Shown here: positions 6,784 to 8,916 of the stretch, one piece after another | How the letters are laid out: each line of letters starts with the position of its first letter | Numbering within the stretch: position 1 is the stretch's first letter | DNA from: Acidimicrobiaceae bacterium | GTDB taxonomy: Bacteria; Actinomycetota; Acidimicrobiia; Acidimicrobiales; MedAcidi-G1 | Assembly: GCA_003541675.1 (NCBI GenBank) | Contig: DPMC01000087.1 | Span: 1 to 8,916, forward strand | DNA length: 8,916 bases | Direction of reading: 5' to 3' | Notes under the pieces: model-generated | Seen by the model: the letters and a program-made list of their open reading frames with translations, nothing else | What the model was told of the DNA's origin: nothing | Database searches by the model: none | Translations under genes and position numbers: made by a program

Positions 6784-7383
6784 ATGTCCCCGGCGACCAC
6801 CCCCGCACGCGACGCTGCCGACTCCCGCCCTGGCAGCGGCACCGAACACCCAGACGAACTCGGCCTCCTCGATGACGAGACCTCCGTGCACCTGTCAGTC
6901 GAGCGGACGTTCTGCTTCGCCGACCTCAGCGGCTTTACCCGCCTAACCGAGGAGAAGGGGCCCCACGAATCTGTCGAGATCCTCGAGGAGTTTCGTGCGA
7001 TGTCCCGTCGAGTGGCGGCATGGCGGGGCGTACGGGTGGCCAAGTGGTTGGGCGACGGCGTGATGCTGGTCGGCACCGAACCAACGCCGACCATTGCCTG
7101 GGCTGGACATCTGATCGACCACTTCGCCACCGCCCGCAAGATCAACCTGCGGGTCGGGCTGGCCACCGGCGAGGCCCTGTTGTTCGAAGGCGACGACTAC
7201 ATCGGTAAGCCGGTGAACTTGGCAGCCAAACTCTGCGCGGTGGCAGCACCGGGCGAGATCCTGGCAAGCTGCGAGGTAGCCGACCTACCGTCGTGGATCC
7301 GCGTTGAGTCGGTCGACGACCTCAATATCCGTGGTGCGGGCACCTTCGGGGGCATCCAGCGCCTGGCCGTCGTGGCCCACTGA
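6784..7383 (+). CDS. Stand-alone class III adenylate/guanylate cyclase domain protein
   Basis: A 199-residue protein made almost wholly of one class III cyclase homology domain, preceded by a ~38-residue Pro/Ser/Asp-rich, probably disordered N-terminus. Such domains act as dimers that turn ATP into cAMP (or GTP into cGMP). The two metal-binding aspartates are Asp47 (FADLSGFTRL) and Asp91 (KWLGDG). Lys87 and Asp138 (DDYIGKPVN) sit at the adenine-recognising positions, favouring ATP. The transition-state Asn is present (Asn145), but the Arg four residues later is Lys149. No sensor, HAMP or membrane part is encoded. The ATG at 6784 has GGAGG only 1 nt upstream, too close for normal use, so the start is uncertain; the frame is open back to about 6622 inside hemY. 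lnt follows 12 bp downstream in the same frame. The domain call is firm, activity is uncertain. Confidence 0.88.
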   Translation: MSPATTPARDAADSRPGSGTEHPDELGLLDDETSVHLSVERTFCFADLSGFTRLTEEKGPHESVEILEEFRAMSRRVAAWRGVRVAKWLGDGVMLVGTEPTPTIAWAGHLIDHFATARKINLRVGLATGEALLFEGDDYIGKPVNLAAKLCAVAAPGEILASCEVADLPSWIRVESVDDLNIRGAGTFGGIQRLAVVAH

Positions 7384-7395
7384 CGTGACTACTCA

Positions 7396-8916
7396 TTGAC
7401 GGTTGATCGTGAAGTCTGGGTGCCCCGGGGGCTGGCCGCTGGGCTGCTGATCGCCGCGGCGGTCCCCCCGTGGGGATGGTGGCCGGCCGCCTTTATAGGG
7501 CTGGCCCTTCTGGATCGTCTGGTGGCCGACCGGCCGCTCTCATCGAGGTTCCGTCGGGGCCTGCTGGTAGGAGCAGCCTGGGCCTTCCCGTCAACGGTCT
7601 GGATGCTGGACCTGACCCCGGTCGGCTGGCTGGCCGCCGGCCTGCTTCACGCCGGATGGCTGGGCCTGGCCGCCGCCGCCGTCCCACCCGGGAGATGGCG
7701 ACGCCTCGGCCTTGTCGGCACAGTGACCCTCGCCGAACTCGGCCGGTGGAGTGTGCCGTTCGGCGGTGCCCCGTTGGCCAGCATCGCGCTCGGACAGGCC
7801 GGTGGTCCGCTGGCACCGGTAGTCCGAATCGCCGGCCCCCTGCTGCTGGTGGCACTCACAGTGGCCGTCGGCATGGGCCTGTCGGTGCTGTTTGACGGGC
7901 GTCGGGCCGACGGTGCCTCGGCAGCCACCGGGGCCGTGGTCGTCGCCGTGCTGGCCGTAGCAGCCGTCCTGTCCGCCGTGGCTCCGACCGGCCGACCGGT
8001 GGGCACCCTTGACGTGGCCGTTGTCCAGGGCGGCGGACCTCAGCGCACACGGGCCACCCCGACCGGTGCCGCCCGTGTGTTCGCCAACCAGTTGGAGGCC
8101 AACCAGCAGGTGGCGACACCGGTCGACCTGGTGCTTTGGCCCGAAAACGTGGTCAACCCGGTGCCGCTGCCTACCTCCGGATGGCGTCTTGAGGACCGCC
8201 TCTACGCTGACGACGCCATGGCCGCCCTGACCGCCGAGGCGGCCCGCCTGGATGCCGTGCTGGTGCCTGGCTGGTTTCACCGGGCGGCCGACGATCCGAC
8301 GGCCAACCGCAATTACCAGACGGCGATCGAGCCCGACGGCACGGTGGCCGACCGGTACGACAAGGTTCGCACGGTGCCGTTCGGTGAGTTCGTGCCCATG
8401 CGGGGGCTGGCCGAGTTCCTGGCCGCCGACATGCTTCCGTCGAGGGATCTCAGACCCGGGACGGGCCCAGCGGTGCTGGAGACTTCGATAGGGACCATGG
8501 GGGTGACCATCTCATGGGAGGTGTTCTTCGACCACCGGTCACGCGACGCGGTCCGCCACGGCGGCGAGGTCATCCTCAACCCGACCAACGGAGCCAGTTA
8601 CTGGATGACCCACGTTCAGACTCAACAAGTGGCCTCGAGTCGTCTACGGGCGCTAGAGAACGGACGGTGGGTGCTCCAGGCCGCACCCACCGGATTCAGC
8701 GCGGTCGTGGACCCGCAGGGCCGGGTGCTGCAGCGCACGGCGGTCAGCGAACAGGCGGTGCTCCACCACCGAATCGAACGCCGGACCGGCCTGACGTGGG
8801 CTACTAGGGCAGGGGCGTGGCCAATGGCCATCCTGGCCCTGGCACTTTGGTCAGGCAGCCTGGTCGGCAGCCGATTCTCGACAGATCTCGCGTCAGCCAG
8901 GCGATCGAGCAACTGA
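7396..8916 (+). CDS. lnt: Apolipoprotein N-acyltransferase homologue (Lnt), cysteine-free
   Basis: At 506 residues it matches Lnt (E. coli 512), the membrane enzyme that adds the third acyl chain to the N-terminal Cys of lipoproteins. There are about six hydrophobic segments in residues ~12-198 (including 12-40, 55-75, 77-96, 104-116, 145-165 and 176-195), then a carbon-nitrogen hydrolase (nitrilase-like) domain from ~205 to 465, and a last membrane segment near 480-497. Conserved landmarks are WPE with Glu250, YDKVRTVPFGE with Lys323 and Glu331, and NPTNGASYW. The catalytic Cys expected in the ICYE block is Ser373 (ISWE), and there is no Cys anywhere in the protein. The only in-frame early starts are TTG 7396 and GTG 7420, since the cyclase stop at 7381 is in this same frame; no ribosome binding site is clear. 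It may be a Ser-dependent variant or a non-catalytic relative. Confidence 0.9.
   Translation: MTVDREVWVPRGLAAGLLIAAAVPPWGWWPAAFIGLALLDRLVADRPLSSRFRRGLLVGAAWAFPSTVWMLDLTPVGWLAAGLLHAGWLGLAAAAVPPGRWRRLGLVGTVTLAELGRWSVPFGGAPLASIALGQAGGPLAPVVRIAGPLLLVALTVAVGMGLSVLFDGRRADGASAATGAVVVAVLAVAAVLSAVAPTGRPVGTLDVAVVQGGGPQRTRATPTGAARVFANQLEANQQVATPVDLVLWPENVVNPVPLPTSGWRLEDRLYADDAMAALTAEAARLDAVLVPGWFHRAADDPTANRNYQTAIEPDGTVADRYDKVRTVPFGEFVPMRGLAEFLAADMLPSRDLRPGTGPAVLETSIGTMGVTISWEVFFDHRSRDAVRHGGEVILNPTNGASYWMTHVQTQQVASSRLRALENGRWVLQAAPTGFSAVVDPQGRVLQRTAVSEQAVLHHRIERRTGLTWATRAGAWPMAILALALWSGSLVGSRFSTDLASARRSSN

Noticed and set aside
7591..8280. Minus-strand reading frame (229 codons) inside lnt
   Set aside because: It is a Gly/His/Gln-rich shadow of the membrane-protein frame and has no recognisable domain.

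Overview
The window is GC-rich with strongly G/C-biased third codon positions, gene-dense, and uses GTG and TTG as well as ATG starts. Together with an actinobacterial-type HelD and a hemE-hemY pair, this points to a high-GC actinomycete. A member of the Acidimicrobiia is my best guess, but that is inference. I saw no rRNA, tRNA, CRISPR array, insertion sequence or phage gene, so this reads as a chromosomal housekeeping region.

Layout. (1) Positions 1-681 (+) are the 3' end of an FtsX/MacB-type ABC transporter permease, cut by the window edge. (2) A 157-bp convergent gap (682-838) holds a weak imperfect hairpin and a (CCGG)4 tract just past the helD stop. (3) Positions 839-2935 (-) encode a HelD-type UvrD-like helicase that acts on RNA polymerase. 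(4) A 177-bp divergent intergenic region (2936-3112) carries two inverted repeats. (5) Five genes on the + strand follow: a patatin-like phospholipase (3113-4147), hemE (4157-5200), hemY/cgoX (5204-6679), a stand-alone class III nucleotidyl cyclase domain (6784-7383) and an apolipoprotein N-acyltransferase homologue, lnt (7396-8916, complete, ending on the last base).

How they work together. HemE and HemY are both haem-synthesis enzymes: decarboxylation of uroporphyrinogen III to coproporphyrinogen III, then oxidation of the porphyrinogen ring. They are separated by 3 bp and are almost certainly cotranscribed. The patatin gene lies 9 bp upstream of hemE and is probably in the same transcript. 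The cyclase gene follows after 104 bp containing hairpins, so it may start a second unit with lnt, which lies 12 bp further on.

Most notable points: the Lnt homologue has no cysteine anywhere, and its expected nucleophile is Ser373 in an otherwise intact Glu-Lys-Cys framework. The cyclase has Lys in place of the usual transition-state Arg. At three successive junctions (patatin/hemE, hemE/hemY, cyclase/lnt) the genes share one reading frame and are separated only by a stop codon and a gap of 9, 3 or 12 bp. I did not find a clearly new multi-gene system.
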